A DNA stretch of 59,402 nucleotides from Acidimicrobiia bacterium (GCA_030066755.1 JASJAX010000043.1:1-59402); one strand, 5' to 3'; positions 16,505 through 25,292 are shown, counted from the first letter of the stretch. Numbers and translations are program-made. The notes: a model not told the origin generated them from the letters alone.

Positions 16505-17155
16505 CTAGTCGACTCGGCGAAGCACGGCGACGACCACACCGAGGATCTCGACGCCCTCGCTGAACACCATGGGCGGGTAGTCGGGGTTCTCCGCCTTGAG
16601 GATGACCCGGTTGTCCATCCGCTGGATACGCTTCACGGTGGCTTCCTCGCCATCGACGAGGGCGGCCACCATCTGGCCATCACGAGCGTCCGGCTGCCGT
16701 TTCACGACCACGTAGTCGCTGTCGAAGATGCCGGCGTCGACCATCGAGTCGCCCCGAACTCGCAGCATGAAGACCGGTTCGTTGCCGACGAGTTCGGTGG
16801 GGAGGGGGTAGATCTCCTCGATGTCTTGATCGGCGAGGATCGGCGACCCGGCGGCGATCCGACCGACGAGCGGTACGTCGCGGACCGGAGCTCGGACGAG
16901 AGAGCGTTCGTCGTGTCCGTCATCGAGGACTTCGATGGCTCGAGGCTTGCTCGGATCCCGTCGTAGGTAGCCCGCCTTGGTGAGTGCGGAGAGGTGGGAG
17001 TGCACGGTCGATGGCGAGTTCAACCCAACGGCCTCGCCGATTTCACGAACTGAGGGCGGATAGCCCCGATCGTGAACCGTGCGGAGGATGTAGTCGAGAA
17101 TCTGGCGTTGACGTCCGGTCAGTTCGGCCCGTTCGGCGCCCGAGCGCTCGTTCAT
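16505..17155 (-). CDS. lexA: SOS repressor LexA
   Basis: 216 residues from ATG 17155, with AAGGGG six bases upstream. The N-terminal winged helix holds the RQRQILDYI and SVREIGEAVGLNSPSTVHSHL helices. The cleavage site is A102-G103 (in GRIAAGSP) and the catalytic dyad is Ser137 (GDSM) and Lys175 (ATVKR). LexA represses the SOS regulon until RecA filaments trigger self-cleavage. Three LexA boxes lie in the 286-bp space upstream, shared with the divergent LysM gene, so it is autoregulated. Confidence 0.97.
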   Translation of the reverse strand: MNERSGAERAELTGRQRQILDYILRTVHDRGYPPSVREIGEAVGLNSPSTVHSHLSALTKAGYLRRDPSKPRAIEVLDDGHDERSLVRAPVRDVPLVGRIAAGSPILADQDIEEIYPLPTELVGNEPVFMLRVRGDSMVDAGIFDSDYVVVKRQPDARDGQMVAALVDGEEATVKRIQRMDNRVILKAENPDYPPMVFSEGVEILGVVVAVLRRVD

Positions 17156-17208
17156 GGGTGCCCCTTCGTGCTTGCTGCGCACAGGGTAGCCCGAATTTCG
17201 CGAGAAAC

Positions 17209-17222
17209 CAAACATATGTTCG
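17209..17222. promoter_or_regulatory. SOS box 1 (lexA side)
   Basis: CAAACATATGTTCG matches the LexA box with one changed base (C-A-AAC instead of CGAAC). It lies 54 bases upstream of the lexA start and is the best candidate for lexA autoregulation. Confidence 0.75.
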
Positions 17223-17224
17223 AC

Positions 17225-17254
17225 TTGACAATCGAACATCTGTTCCCTTACAGT
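17225..17254 (+). promoter_or_regulatory. LysM-gene promoter with SOS box 2 in the spacer
   Basis: TTGACA (17225-17230), an 18-bp spacer and TACAGT (17249-17254) form a strong promoter reading toward the LysM gene. The spacer holds CGAACATCTGTTCC (17233-17246), a near-perfect LexA box, the same layout as at recA. Confidence 0.8.
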
Positions 17255-17263
17255 GGCGCGACA

Positions 17264-17277
17264 CGAACACCTGTTCG
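17264..17277. promoter_or_regulatory. SOS box 3
   Basis: CGAACACCTGTTCG is a full LexA box just downstream of the LysM promoter's -10 element, near the expected transcription start. Together with box 2 it should give tight repression. Confidence 0.75.
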
Positions 17278-17441
17278 AGTGGCATCTCCCACCCGAGCGA
17301 CAGACCACTCCAACAGCATCGGTTTCTGTCACAGCCCCTCGATACGGTGTTCGTGTCATCGGGAAACGCCCCCGATGCACAGTGGATCCGGCACCGCCGG
17401 GTCATCTACACGGTAGGTAGGAAGCAGGAGGAGCGGCCAGG

Positions 17442-17720
17442 ATGTCTCGACAGACCACTGCCCAGACACGAGTGTTGGTCATCATCTCCACGATCGTCGT
17501 CGTCGTGGCCCTCCTCCTGCTCTCCACCGGGTCGGCGAGCGGTGCAGAACCGGCCGTGCTCTACACGGTCCAATCGGGTGACACACTCTGGGACATCGCA
17601 GAAGCGGTGAGCAGCGAGGGTGAAGACGTACGGGCAACCGTGGTCGAGATCAAGCAGCTCAACGATCTCCCATCGAGTTTGATCGTGCCCGGTCAAGTCT
17701 TGGTCGTCCCGGGCACCTGA
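17442..17720 (+). CDS. SOS-regulated LysM protein (YneA/ChiZ-like division inhibitor)
   Basis: 92 residues. One N-terminal transmembrane segment (VLVIISTIVVVVALLLL, about residues 11-27) is followed by a single LysM domain (YTVQSGDTLWDIAEAV ... LIVPGQVLVVPGT). This is the architecture of Bacillus YneA, and the position divergent from lexA is that of yneA and of mycobacterial Rv2719c (ChiZ), which halt division during SOS. Two LexA boxes control its promoter. No hydrolase domain is present, so action by binding peptidoglycan or divisome proteins is more likely than cell-wall cutting. The assignment rests on architecture plus context. Confidence 0.85.
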   Translation: MSRQTTAQTRVLVIISTIVVVVALLLLSTGSASGAEPAVLYTVQSGDTLWDIAEAVSSEGEDVRATVVEIKQLNDLPSSLIVPGQVLVVPGT

Positions 17721-17843
17721 TCGGCACGCCAAACCGGGATGCCGAACGGCGCTGCTGATCGAGTGCACGAGGCGGGCCACGCTGTCGCCGACGTCGAACC
17801 AGGCAGAGCCGACAGGTCCGAGCATGCGGTACCCTCCAAGGCG

Positions 17844-18293
17844 ATGCGCTGTCCGTTGTGCTCCACCGAAGACACCCGGGTCGTTGACAGCCGCCCGTCG
17901 GACGCCGGTGCGACGATCCGGCGACGCCGCGAGTGTGCGGCGTGCGGCCACCGTTTCACGACCTACGAGCGGTACGCCGTGACGATCACCGTGCGCAAGC
18001 GGGATGGATCGATCGAGGACTTCGACCCCGCGAAGATCCGTCGGGGAGTCGAGAGTGCGTTGGCGGACCGCCCCGTGCCGCCGGACACGATTGCCAAGAT
18101 CCTGTCTCGCGTCGATGCGATGGCCGCCGAAGACGGGCCGCAGGTCGAGGCCGATGCCATTGGCCGTGAGGTGCTCGCCGGGCTCCGAGACGCCGACGAG
18201 GTGGCCTACCTCCGCTTCGCATCCGTCTACAAGGAGTTCCAGGGCGCTCAGGACTTCGAGCGGGAGATGGCCGCACTCGAGCAAGACACCTGA
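17844..18293 (+). CDS. nrdR: Transcriptional repressor NrdR
   Basis: 149 residues from ATG 17844; an upstream in-frame ATG would add a non-conserved tail and is rejected because the family starts with MRCPxC. The zinc ribbon uses C3, C6, C31 and C34; an ATP-cone domain begins at about residue 46 (TVRKRDGSIEDFDPAKIRRGV). NrdR senses dATP/ATP and represses ribonucleotide reductase genes. No nrd gene is in the window. The lexA-LysM-nrdR order is conserved in actinobacteria. Confidence 0.96.
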   Translation: MRCPLCSTEDTRVVDSRPSDAGATIRRRRECAACGHRFTTYERYAVTITVRKRDGSIEDFDPAKIRRGVESALADRPVPPDTIAKILSRVDAMAAEDGPQVEADAIGREVLAGLRDADEVAYLRFASVYKEFQGAQDFEREMAALEQDT

Positions 18294-18295
18294 GG

Positions 18296-19390
18296 TCAGT
18301 TCGGGAGTTCCTCGATCGCGTCGACGAGCTCTCGGTCAAGTGTCAGGATCCGTTCGTCGATCTGGCTTCGCAAGGCTGCCAACGCAGGCACGAGTGCGGT
18401 GTCGAGCGAGGTGAGAAGGTCCTCGTGTTGGGCAATCAGTTGCAGGGCGACGGCGTCGTCTTGTGCACGGAGCGCGGCGATGTAGTTGGTCTCCCACGCG
18501 GTGTAGATCTCAACGGCGTCCGTCAGCGCTGCCCGGTGTTCCGCGAAGACGTCGTTGCCCGGCAATTGGGCGAGGGTACCGGTGGCATCGGCGAGGGCCG
18601 TCGCCAGCCGTTCCTGGATCGACGAGATGTCGAGCGTTTCGGCGGCCGCGGGGAGCTCGCCCACATCGAGGAACGCCGCCACGAGTGACCGATAGCTGAT
18701 TCCGTCGCCGAGTTGGTCGGCGATTGCGGACGCATCTGCTCCGAGCCGCGCCATCGTGTCGCGTGACGGCTGGAGGTCGTCCAGAGCACCCGATGGGATG
18801 AACGGGAGCGGCTCGGGAAGGGGCCGGGTGGCGGCTGCGATCACCGCATCCGATGCCGCCTGGAGGCGGCTGAGGTCCGGAACGAGGTTCGAGAGTTCTC
18901 CGACCGGCGTATCTGGCTCGGTCAACGCTCGAAGCACCTGTTGGGTCGCCGGAAGGTTGCTGCGCAGATCGGCGAGCGCAGCGGAGTAGTCGGAGGCCTC
19001 CGAAGCCGCCTGCCGTTCGACGAGCTGTGGCGACAACAGGGCCGCAGCCGTGACCGCCCCGATGACGAGGAACGCCATGATCCACACCGTCCAGCGGAAG
19101 TTGCGTTTCCGGCTGACATGCCGATCGAGGTCTGCGGGTTCCCAGTTCTCCAGCGGGTCCTGCGTGCCGGTGGCTCGCCACATCTGTCCGACGAGCTCGC
19201 TCGTCGAATCAGCTGGAACCGAGGCGGCCTCCTCGGTGGCGACGTCGTCGGCAACGTCAGATCCTGCGGACTCCTCGGTCGCCGGCTCGAGGATCGTGGC
19301 GGGTGGAGGAGCTTCAACGGCCTTGCCGACGGCCTCGAGGAACCACTGGCCGCTCTTGCCGCCGTGGTCTTCCGTCGTGCTGGGGTCCAT
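18296..19390 (-). CDS. Single-pass membrane protein of unknown function
   Basis: 364 residues from ATG 19390. Layout: an acidic, Ala/Pro-rich cytoplasmic N-terminus of about 100 residues, then [25 protein letters not shown] (written here only to mark the single membrane segment: key part [14 protein letters not shown]), then about 235 extracytoplasmic, mostly helical residues rich in Ala, Asp and Leu. No motif is recognised. It is convergent with nrdR (2 bases apart) and divergent from dut (53 bases). An in-frame start further upstream would overlap the dut start and is less likely. Confidence 0.65.
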   Translation of the reverse strand: MDPSTTEDHGGKSGQWFLEAVGKAVEAPPPATILEPATEESAGSDVADDVATEEAASVPADSTSELVGQMWRATGTQDPLENWEPADLDRHVSRKRNFRWTVWIMAFLVIGAVTAAALLSPQLVERQAASEASDYSAALADLRSNLPATQQVLRALTEPDTPVGELSNLVPDLSRLQAASDAVIAAATRPLPEPLPFIPSGALDDLQPSRDTMARLGADASAIADQLGDGISYRSLVAAFLDVGELPAAAETLDISSIQERLATALADATGTLAQLPGNDVFAEHRAALTDAVEIYTAWETNYIAALRAQDDAVALQLIAQHEDLLTSLDTALVPALAALRSQIDERILTLDRELVDAIEELPN

Positions 19391-19442
19391 TCCTGGCCGC
19401 TTCCTTTGCCCTCGTCGCTCTGGTGCGACACAATCCGACTGC

Positions 19443-19871
19443 ATGAAGATACCCGTTGTCAAACTCGATCCGGATCTCCCGACACCCCGGCGCGCCCATC
19501 CGGGAGACGCTGGTGTCGATCTCTATGCGCGTGAAGCCACAACGCTCGATCCGGGGGAGTGGGCCATGATCCCAACAGGGATCGCCGTCGCGATCCCGGA
19601 GGGCTACGTCGGTTTGGTGGCACCGCGATCTGGGCTTGCCGCAAGGAACGGCATTTCGGTGGTCAACGGTCCCGGAGTGGTCGACGCCGGCTTCCGCGGC
19701 GAGATCCACGCCATCCTCATCAACCACGGCGGCGCGGCGGTGCACCTCGATCGGAGTGATCGCATCGCGCAGCTCGTCGTAGTTCCGATCCCCGAGATCG
19801 AACTGCTCCCGGTCGACGATCTTCCGGAGACGTCTCGAGGTTCCGGTGGCTTCGGATCGAGTGGTGACTGA
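19443..19871 (+). CDS. dut: Deoxyuridine 5'-triphosphate nucleotidohydrolase
   Basis: 142 residues from ATG 19443. It hydrolyses dUTP to dUMP and pyrophosphate, keeping uracil out of DNA. Conserved trimeric dUTPase motifs: motif 1 [11 protein letters not shown], motif 2 [11 protein letters not shown], motif 3 [14 protein letters not shown], motif 4 [10 protein letters not shown] and C-terminal motif 5 [10 protein letters not shown]. Length is typical. Confidence 0.96.
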   Translation: MKIPVVKLDPDLPTPRRAHPGDAGVDLYAREATTLDPGEWAMIPTGIAVAIPEGYVGLVAPRSGLAARNGISVVNGPGVVDAGFRGEIHAILINHGGAAVHLDRSDRIAQLVVVPIPEIELLPVDDLPETSRGSGGFGSSGD

Positions 19872-19931
19872 GCGGCCGGTCGGCCATGGGCCTCTGGGTC
19901 TGCGTCGAGCCGTGGTAGACTCTCGAGTCCT

Positions 19932-20004
19932 GCGGACGTAGCTCAGCTGGTAGAGCGCAACCTTGCCAAGGTTGAGGTCGCCGGTTCGATCCCGGTCGTC
20001 CGCT
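19932..20004 (+). tRNA. tRNA-Gly (GCC)
   Basis: Full cloverleaf: acceptor GCGGACG / CGTCCGC, D-arm GCTCAGCTGGTAGAGC, anticodon arm CAACC-TTGCCAA-GGTTG with anticodon GCC, T-loop GGTTCGATCCC. CCA is not encoded. A TAGACT hexamer at 19916-19921 is a plausible -10 element. Confidence 0.96.
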
Positions 20005-20054
20005 CCGATGGGCGGCCCCGGCCGCCCACGTTTTTTGGTGGCAATGGCCGTCAC

Positions 20055-20125
20055 GGCGACGTGGCCGAGTGGTTAGGCAAGGGTCTGCAAAACCCTCTAC
20101 CCGGGTTCGATTCCCGGCGTCGCCT
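20055..20125 (+). tRNA. tRNA-Cys (GCA)
   Basis: Acceptor GGCGACG / CGTCGCC, anticodon arm AGGGT-CTGCAAA-ACCCT with anticodon GCA, T-arm CCGGGTTCGATTCCCGG, discriminator T as expected for Cys. CCA is not encoded. It lies 50 bases after tRNA-Gly and is probably in the same transcript. Confidence 0.96.
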
Positions 20126-20149
20126 CCGAGGTACAATCCTCGACATACC

Positions 20150-20221
20150 GGGCGCTTAGCTCAGTGGGAGAGCGCTTCCTTGACGCGGAAGAGGTCGGCA
20201 GTTCAATCCTGCCAGCGCCCA
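20150..20221 (+). tRNA. tRNA-Val (GAC)
   Basis: Acceptor GGGCGCT / AGCGCCC, anticodon arm CTTCC-TTGACGC-GGAAG with anticodon GAC, T-loop GTTCAATCC, discriminator A. CCA is not encoded. Last of the Gly-Cys-Val cluster; a TACAAT at 20132-20137 could give it a promoter of its own. Confidence 0.95.
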
Positions 20222-20225
20222 CTCT

Positions 20226-20252
20226 CGAACCCTCGCCGATGGCGGGGGTTCG
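20226..20252 (+). terminator. Terminator after the tRNA cluster
   Basis: CGAACCCTCGCC / GGCGGGGGTTCG forms a 12-bp stem with one G-T pair and a GAT loop, five bases after tRNA-Val. It also lies at the 3' end of the convergent kinase gene (stop at 20258), so it may serve both strands. Confidence 0.75.
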
Positions 20253-20257
20253 GTGCG

Positions 20258-22207
20258 TCAGGGGTGTGCAGACTCGGATGCCGGCGTCTCGGCCACGGTT
20301 TCGTGCTCGCGCCGGGGCATCGTCGAGGCTGATGGGGTAGGGGTTGGGTCGGTCCCCGTCCACGCCGGGAGCTGCATCTCGAAGATGGTCCAACCGTCGA
20401 AACGTCGATAGCTGAGGTCACCGGCCATCAGGCGGGCCAACGAGCGGGAGATGGTGAGCCCTAGGCCAAGTGATCCGGGCTGCGTCCCGGGGTCGTGGGC
20501 GCTTTCGTACGCCGCAAAGACCCGCTCCTGGTCGCTCTCCGGAATGCCGTCGCCGTTGTCGGCGACACGGAGGCAGGCTCCGGCTTCGTCGGAGAAGGTC
20601 GCAACGTGAATCTTGTGTCCGCCGTATCGGATCGCATTGCTCAGCAGGTTCCGAACGATCTGGCGTACCCGCGCCTCATCGGCTTGAGCAACGACCACGG
20701 GGCCGGTGACGGTGATCTGGAGGCCACCGGACGAGTGCTCCTCGGCCACCAACGACGCCAGGGCACGGAGATCGACGGGACGGGGAGCTACGGTTATCGA
20801 TCCGGTCTGTGCTCGCGCCGCCGTGAGGAGGTCCTCGACCAGGTTCGTCAGCCCCAGGGCATCGTTGGCGATCGCGTCGACCATCGACTGGATCTCCCGA
20901 TCGGTGTATCCCGTTTGGTCGTCTCGGAGCATCTCGGCGAATCCCAGTACCCCCGTCAGGGGAGTTCGTAGTTCGTGGCTCACCGCTGCGATCAACTGGT
21001 CCTTGGATTGAATGACTTCCTGCTTGGCTACGACTTCGTCTTGCAGCCGTTCGATCGCAAAGGCACGGTCGAGGGCAACGCTCGTCTGGGCGGCAAGCGC
21101 GTCCAGGAGTACGAGGTCGGTGGGCGCAAACTCTCGTTCCGGACCGGTCCTTCCGGTCACGATCAGCGCACCAATCGGATCGGTTCCGACGACGATCGGG
21201 GCGAGCAGGCCGCAGGCAGCTCCGCCGAGTGTCCGCCGGAGGAGGTGGTCGTGAGACCGAGGACCAAAGCGACGCTCAGCGGCCGATCGCTCTGCGATCG
21301 TGAGGAGCGTCGACGTCTGTCCGGGGTCCGCAGCCCTCGCTGTGGGCGGCCCGTGGACGTCGACGCCGAAATGGACGTTCTCGCCATCCGGGCGGACGAG
21401 CACGATCACAGCCCATTCGGCCTGCATCGTGGTCAGGACACGTTGGAGTGCAGCAACGGCGATCTCGTGGCTCGCAAGGGTGGGGTCAACGCCGGTAGTG
21501 AATCCGTAGAGGGCCTGGAGCTCGTCATATCGCTTGCTCAGCCGCGAGTAGACCCGGATCACCAGGAAGAACAGCACCGCGACTGCGCCGAGGAGACCGA
21601 CCGTCCTCGGGTCGTGCCAGAGGAGGAACACCGCAACTACGCCGAGCAGCGCCGCCGCGATGCTGGTCAGCGCGCCGGAGGCAAACGATCGGGCAACGTC
21701 GGAGAATCGACGGTGCGACTGCATGATGGCGATCGCGGCGTCCACCATTGCAGCCGAAGCGGTGGCCGCCAGGACGAGCGCGATGCAGGCAGCAACCCAG
21801 CCGAGCGGCTCCACGGGAGATGACGCACCGAGGATTGCTCGATACACGCTGATCGCAACCGAGGCTTCCAGCGCGAAGAGGGCGAGATTGAAGAACAGCT
21901 TGATGGGTGGGTTGCGACGTCGGAGCCAGAGAACGACCCAGCCTCCGAGCAGGCGTCCAAGGATCACCGCCCAGGGGCTGGCGAATGCCAGGCCGACCAT
22001 CAGCGGGATCTCGCTGAGCGAGATGGTGTGTACCTCGCGGCGCACCGGGAGGTGGATCACCGTGACTTCGGCGACGAGGAAGGCCATTGCGAAGACCCAC
22101 CAATCGAGGTGGATCGGGCTCGCAGCGGGCGCCGTCCGGGGTACGGCGAATGTGAGAACCACGCCTGCAATGACGGTCATGCCACCGGTGAGCGACCACA
22201 CCCACAT
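20258..22207 (-). CDS. Membrane sensor histidine kinase with GAF domain
   Basis: About 649 residues from ATG 22207. Order: six or more membrane segments (residues 1-220, MASE-like), a short coiled linker, a GAF domain (about 235-400, with VILVRPDGENVHFGV and a GALIVTGRTGPEREF core), then HisKA with the phosphoacceptor in AAVSHELRTPLTGVLGFAEML and an HATPase_c domain with NLLSNAIRYGG (N box), ADNGDGI and LGLGLTISRSLARLM (G boxes). It autophosphorylates on His; the partner regulator is not adjacent, so it is an orphan kinase here. Start is uncertain: TTG 22264 with AGGATCGAG before it, or TTG 22435, are in frame, but the 22310-22435 stretch has non-coding-like codon use. Confidence 0.88.
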   Translation of the reverse strand: MWVWSLTGGMTVIAGVVLTFAVPRTAPAASPIHLDWWVFAMAFLVAEVTVIHLPVRREVHTISLSEIPLMVGLAFASPWAVILGRLLGGWVVLWLRRRNPPIKLFFNLALFALEASVAISVYRAILGASSPVEPLGWVAACIALVLAATASAAMVDAAIAIMQSHRRFSDVARSFASGALTSIAAALLGVVAVFLLWHDPRTVGLLGAVAVLFFLVIRVYSRLSKRYDELQALYGFTTGVDPTLASHEIAVAALQRVLTTMQAEWAVIVLVRPDGENVHFGVDVHGPPTARAADPGQTSTLLTIAERSAAERRFGPRSHDHLLRRTLGGAACGLLAPIVVGTDPIGALIVTGRTGPEREFAPTDLVLLDALAAQTSVALDRAFAIERLQDEVVAKQEVIQSKDQLIAAVSHELRTPLTGVLGFAEMLRDDQTGYTDREIQSMVDAIANDALGLTNLVEDLLTAARAQTGSITVAPRPVDLRALASLVAEEHSSGGLQITVTGPVVVAQADEARVRQIVRNLLSNAIRYGGHKIHVATFSDEAGACLRVADNGDGIPESDQERVFAAYESAHDPGTQPGSLGLGLTISRSLARLMAGDLSYRRFDGWTIFEMQLPAWTGTDPTPTPSASTMPRREHETVAETPASESAHP

Positions 22208-22515
22208 CTCCGAGCGGGAGAGGCGCCGGCGGGCGGCGTTCGGCGTCTGGGGCGTGGGGCGCAACGGCTCGATCCTCTGTGTCGGCGCCTGATTCGGTCT
22301 GGTCCTCCATGAACGTCGGCCGAACTGCGAGCGATGTTGATGACTAAAACCTCTCGGTACCGAGAACGCCGAATGCGACGTATTGCCGACGTGATCGCTG
22401 ACTAGCGCGCCCGATGCCGGGTAAATGATCCTCAAGAATCGAGCCCTGCGATTCCGACGCGGTTCGAGAAGCGAGTACGAACTCGTACCACCTCACCCCC
22501 TCGGAGGATGCACGG

Positions 22516-22770
22516 ATGCAAAGTCACACCGCCGCATTTCATTGGATGCGGACACACCGGCGTACGGTGGCCATCATCGCGGCCGTCGCCCTGGCCTTCA
22601 CGATCATTGCGGCGCTCATCACCGCCGGCACCGAATTGCCGAGCGCCGGTGATGTTGCCGGCACCGACGATGGCATGCAGGTCGCGGGTCTCTCGTGGTC
22701 GCGCAGCATGGTGTACCCACCGGGCGGTGATCTCCCGCCCGTTGACACGCTCGGGGCTTCCTGGAGTTAG
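22516..22770 (+). CDS. Small single-pass membrane or exported protein
   Basis: 84 residues, not recognised. GGAGG eight bases before ATG 22516 supports the start. An Arg-rich N-terminus (HWMRTHRR) precedes one hydrophobic segment (TVAIIAAVALAFTIIAALIT, about residues 18-37); the short outer tail has MQVAGLSWSRSMVYPPGGD. It could be a signal-anchor protein or a secreted peptide. It is divergent from the kinase and followed by a strong hairpin. Confidence 0.65.
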   Translation: MQSHTAAFHWMRTHRRTVAIIAAVALAFTIIAALITAGTELPSAGDVAGTDDGMQVAGLSWSRSMVYPPGGDLPPVDTLGASWS

Positions 22771-22792
22771 ACCAGGGAATCAATTGAACGAC

Positions 22793-22821
22793 CCAACGGA
22801 CCGGGCTTCCCGGTCCGTTGG
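22793..22821 (+). terminator. Terminator hairpin
   Basis: A perfect 13-bp stem CCAACGGACCGGG / CCCGGTCCGTTGG with loop CTT, 22 bases after the small membrane protein gene. No U-run. Confidence 0.75.
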
Positions 22822-22947
22822 TGTGCGTGACGCCGCAATTGGCCGACCGCGAGGTGTGTAGCCCGCGTAGCGTGGCGAGAAATGGTCTCATGCGGCGACC
22901 ACGGTGAGTAGTATCGTGTGCATTGAGCGTAGGAAGGTGTGAGGGGC

Positions 22948-23241
22948 ATGAGTGACAAAGTGTTCACTGCGATGCAGTTCGTGGAACCCGCGCTCGAACC
23001 GGGCCAGCGGTATACGGGTCCTCAGGAAACCCTGCTGGGGACGTTCGACAATGAGGTCGACGCCGTGACGGTCGGTCGAGCGGCTTGGGACGAGTTCAAG
23101 CAACGGGATACCGCCGATGTGGCGTGGTGGATCGTGCGAGCGAACGACGAGGAGCTCGCCCGCTGGATCGCCGATTCGCGGAGCCCGTTCGAGCGGGTCC
23201 TCGACTTGACGACGAACCAACTCGTCGAAGTCAAGTCCTGA
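22948..23241 (+). CDS. Small conserved-looking cytoplasmic protein
   Basis: 97 residues from ATG 22948 with GAGGGG just upstream (GTG 22939 with AGGAAG is an alternative). The sequence is soluble and acidic: QFVEPALEPGQRYTGPQETL, then NEVDAVTVGRAAWDEF, then DVAWWIVRANDEELARWIADS. No family is recognised. Good codon use and a clear Shine-Dalgarno support it. Its stop is overlapped by the CTG that may start the next gene. Confidence 0.7.
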   Translation: MSDKVFTAMQFVEPALEPGQRYTGPQETLLGTFDNEVDAVTVGRAAWDEFKQRDTADVAWWIVRANDEELARWIADSRSPFERVLDLTTNQLVEVKS

Positions 23242-23672
23242 GTCAGAACACACCCCCCGATTGGTGTGCGGCCGTCGTCGGCCTGCACGAGTTCTTCACG
23301 CGCTGGTTTGCCGGAGAGCTGGCGGACGACGAGCACGAGTTCCGTGCGCTCAGCGATGCGCTCGCCGATGACTTCACCGCCGTGTCGCCGAATGGGGAGG
23401 AGCTGAGCCGAGAAGCCACGCTGGCGATGCTGCGTGCGGCGCACGGATCCGGCGGCGGCCGACGCATATCGATCGACCGTTGCCGTGTACTTCACGAGCA
23501 ACCGCCATTCGTCCTGGTTCGATACGTCGAGATCCAGGACTTCGACGATGGCCGGCACACCGAGCGCATATCGACGGCGCTCTTGGAAGCGGTGGAGTCT
23601 GCGCCCGACGGGGTGCGGTGGCGCTCGTTGCAGGAGACTTGGTCGCCGGCGCCGACTGACGACGACGTCTAG
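23238..23672 (+). CDS. NTF2-like / DUF4440-type protein, possible CTG start
   Basis: About 144 residues. The body (LHEFFTRWFAGELADDEHEF, DDFTAVSPNGEELSREATLAML, PFVLVRYVEIQDFDDGRHTER, then VRWRSLQETW) looks like a SnoaL/DUF4440 cone-shaped fold. No ATG, GTG or TTG lies at the expected N-terminus: the nearest GTG is deep inside the preceding gene and the next ATG is mid-domain. CTG 23238 overlaps the previous stop (CTGA), exactly like the proposed miaA start. The domain call is moderate; the start is the odd part. Function unknown. Confidence 0.65.
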   Translation: MSQNTPPDWCAAVVGLHEFFTRWFAGELADDEHEFRALSDALADDFTAVSPNGEELSREATLAMLRAAHGSGGGRRISIDRCRVLHEQPPFVLVRYVEIQDFDDGRHTERISTALLEAVESAPDGVRWRSLQETWSPAPTDDDV

Positions 23673-23693
23673 GCACCCTGCGTGTGACCGGAG

Positions 23694-25190
23694 TCAGCGC
23701 CGGTGGCGTTCGTTCAGCGCCTCGAGCTCGGCACCGATCGGTCCCAGATCCGTTCCCGGGGGTATCCGCCACTGCCAGTTGCCGCCGGCAACACCGGGCA
23801 CGTTCATGCGCGCCGCCTCACCGAGCCGCAGGAAATCTTGGAGCGGCGCAATCGCATACATTGCCGGAGACTCCCAGATGGCCTCGATGAAGCGACCGGC
23901 GGGGTCGGTGCCGTCCCAGCTGAGATACCGGCGGGCGAAGTCGCGGTCGGCGTCCGGCGCCTGGTCGTACCAGCCGTTGACCGTGTTGTTGTCGTGGGTG
24001 CCGGTGTAGGCGACACAAAGGTCGGGGTAGCCGTGAGGGAGGTAGGTGCTCTGCTCCTTTGCGTCGAAGGCGAACTGGAGGATCTTCATCCCCGGCAGTT
24101 CGAGACGCTCCCGCAATTCGGGCACCGCCGGGGAGAGGTCGCCGAGGTCCTCGGCGATGATCGGCAGGACGCCCAGTCGGCGCCGCAGCGCCTCGAAGAA
24201 GACGTCGCCGGGGCCGTCGACCCAACGTCCGTCGATCGCAGTGTCCGAATCGGCTGGGATCTCCCAGTAGTCGGCGAACGCTCGGAAGTGGTCGATTCGG
24301 ACGACGTCGACTTGAGCGAGCGTGGCCGCCACCCGCGATGCCCACCACTCGTAGTCCTGGTCGGCGTGCGCCTCCCAGTCGTAGAGGGGATTGCCCCACA
24401 GCTGCCCGGTCTCGGAGAAATAGTCCGGGGGTACGCCGGCAACTGCAGCCGGGAGGCCCTCGGCATTGAGCCGGAACAGGGCCTGGTTTGCCCACACGTC
24501 GGCCGAGTCGGCTGCGACGTAGACGGGTAGGTCCCCAACCAGCATCACGCCGAGCTCGGCGGCGAGGGCGCGTACCCGAGACCATTGGCGGAAGAAGAGG
24601 AACTGGCGGAAGGCGTGGCGCTCGGTTTCTACGGCGAGCCGGCGCTGCGCCGCCCGGATCGGTCGCACGTGGCGCAATCGAAGCGGACGATCCCACTCGG
24701 TCCAGGGTTGCCCGTCGTGTTCATCCTTGAGCGACATGAAGAGACCGAAGTCGTCGATCCAGGCTTCGTGTTCCGCACGGAAAGCGGCGAACTCGGACTC
24801 GAGGTCGGTATCGCCGTTGCGGAAGTTGTCGAATGCCCTGTCGAGCAGAGCGAGCTTGGCGATGATGACGGGTCCGTAGTCGACGTACTCGGCTGGGAAC
24901 TCGGGGTAGCTCGCCAGATCCTCTTCGGTGAGGACGCCGGATGCCAGCAGATCGTCGGGGCTGATCAGGTACGGGTTGCCTGCAAAGCTCGAGAAACACT
25001 GATACGGCGAATCGCCAAACCCGGTCGGGCCAAGCGGGAGGATCTGCCAGATGCCGGTGTCCGTCGAGGCGACGAAGCGCACCCAGTCTCGAGCAGCCGG
25101 ACCGATGTCACCGATGCCGTACGGAGAGGTGAGCGAGGTGGGGTGGAGCAGGATGCCTCCGGTGCGGCGGAATGGATCATGCGAAGTCAT
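23694..25190 (-). CDS. malQ: 4-alpha-glucanotransferase (amylomaltase)
   Basis: 498 residues from ATG 25190 (MTSHDPFRRTGGILLHPTSL matches the family start). MalQ disproportionates malto-oligosaccharides and works in glycogen or maltose turnover. GH77 features: SPYGIGDIGPAARDWV, LPLGPTGFGDSPYQCFSSFAGN, the nucleophile region VVRIDHFRAFADYWEIP and the acid/base region IAEDLGDLSPAV, then YTGTHDNNT. Length is typical. It is divergent from the acyl-CoA synthetase gene. Confidence 0.95.
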   Translation of the reverse strand: MTSHDPFRRTGGILLHPTSLTSPYGIGDIGPAARDWVRFVASTDTGIWQILPLGPTGFGDSPYQCFSSFAGNPYLISPDDLLASGVLTEEDLASYPEFPAEYVDYGPVIIAKLALLDRAFDNFRNGDTDLESEFAAFRAEHEAWIDDFGLFMSLKDEHDGQPWTEWDRPLRLRHVRPIRAAQRRLAVETERHAFRQFLFFRQWSRVRALAAELGVMLVGDLPVYVAADSADVWANQALFRLNAEGLPAAVAGVPPDYFSETGQLWGNPLYDWEAHADQDYEWWASRVAATLAQVDVVRIDHFRAFADYWEIPADSDTAIDGRWVDGPGDVFFEALRRRLGVLPIIAEDLGDLSPAVPELRERLELPGMKILQFAFDAKEQSTYLPHGYPDLCVAYTGTHDNNTVNGWYDQAPDADRDFARRYLSWDGTDPAGRFIEAIWESPAMYAIAPLQDFLRLGEAARMNVPGVAGGNWQWRIPPGTDLGPIGAELEALNERHRR

Positions 25191-25292
25191 GGCTGAGTCA
25201 TTCTGGCGAAAGTCGGAAGGGACCACCAGCCCGGATGGTGGGGCGCGCAACCGACTACGATTTGTGGTAGCTGTCGCGAGGAGGAACCCCAG

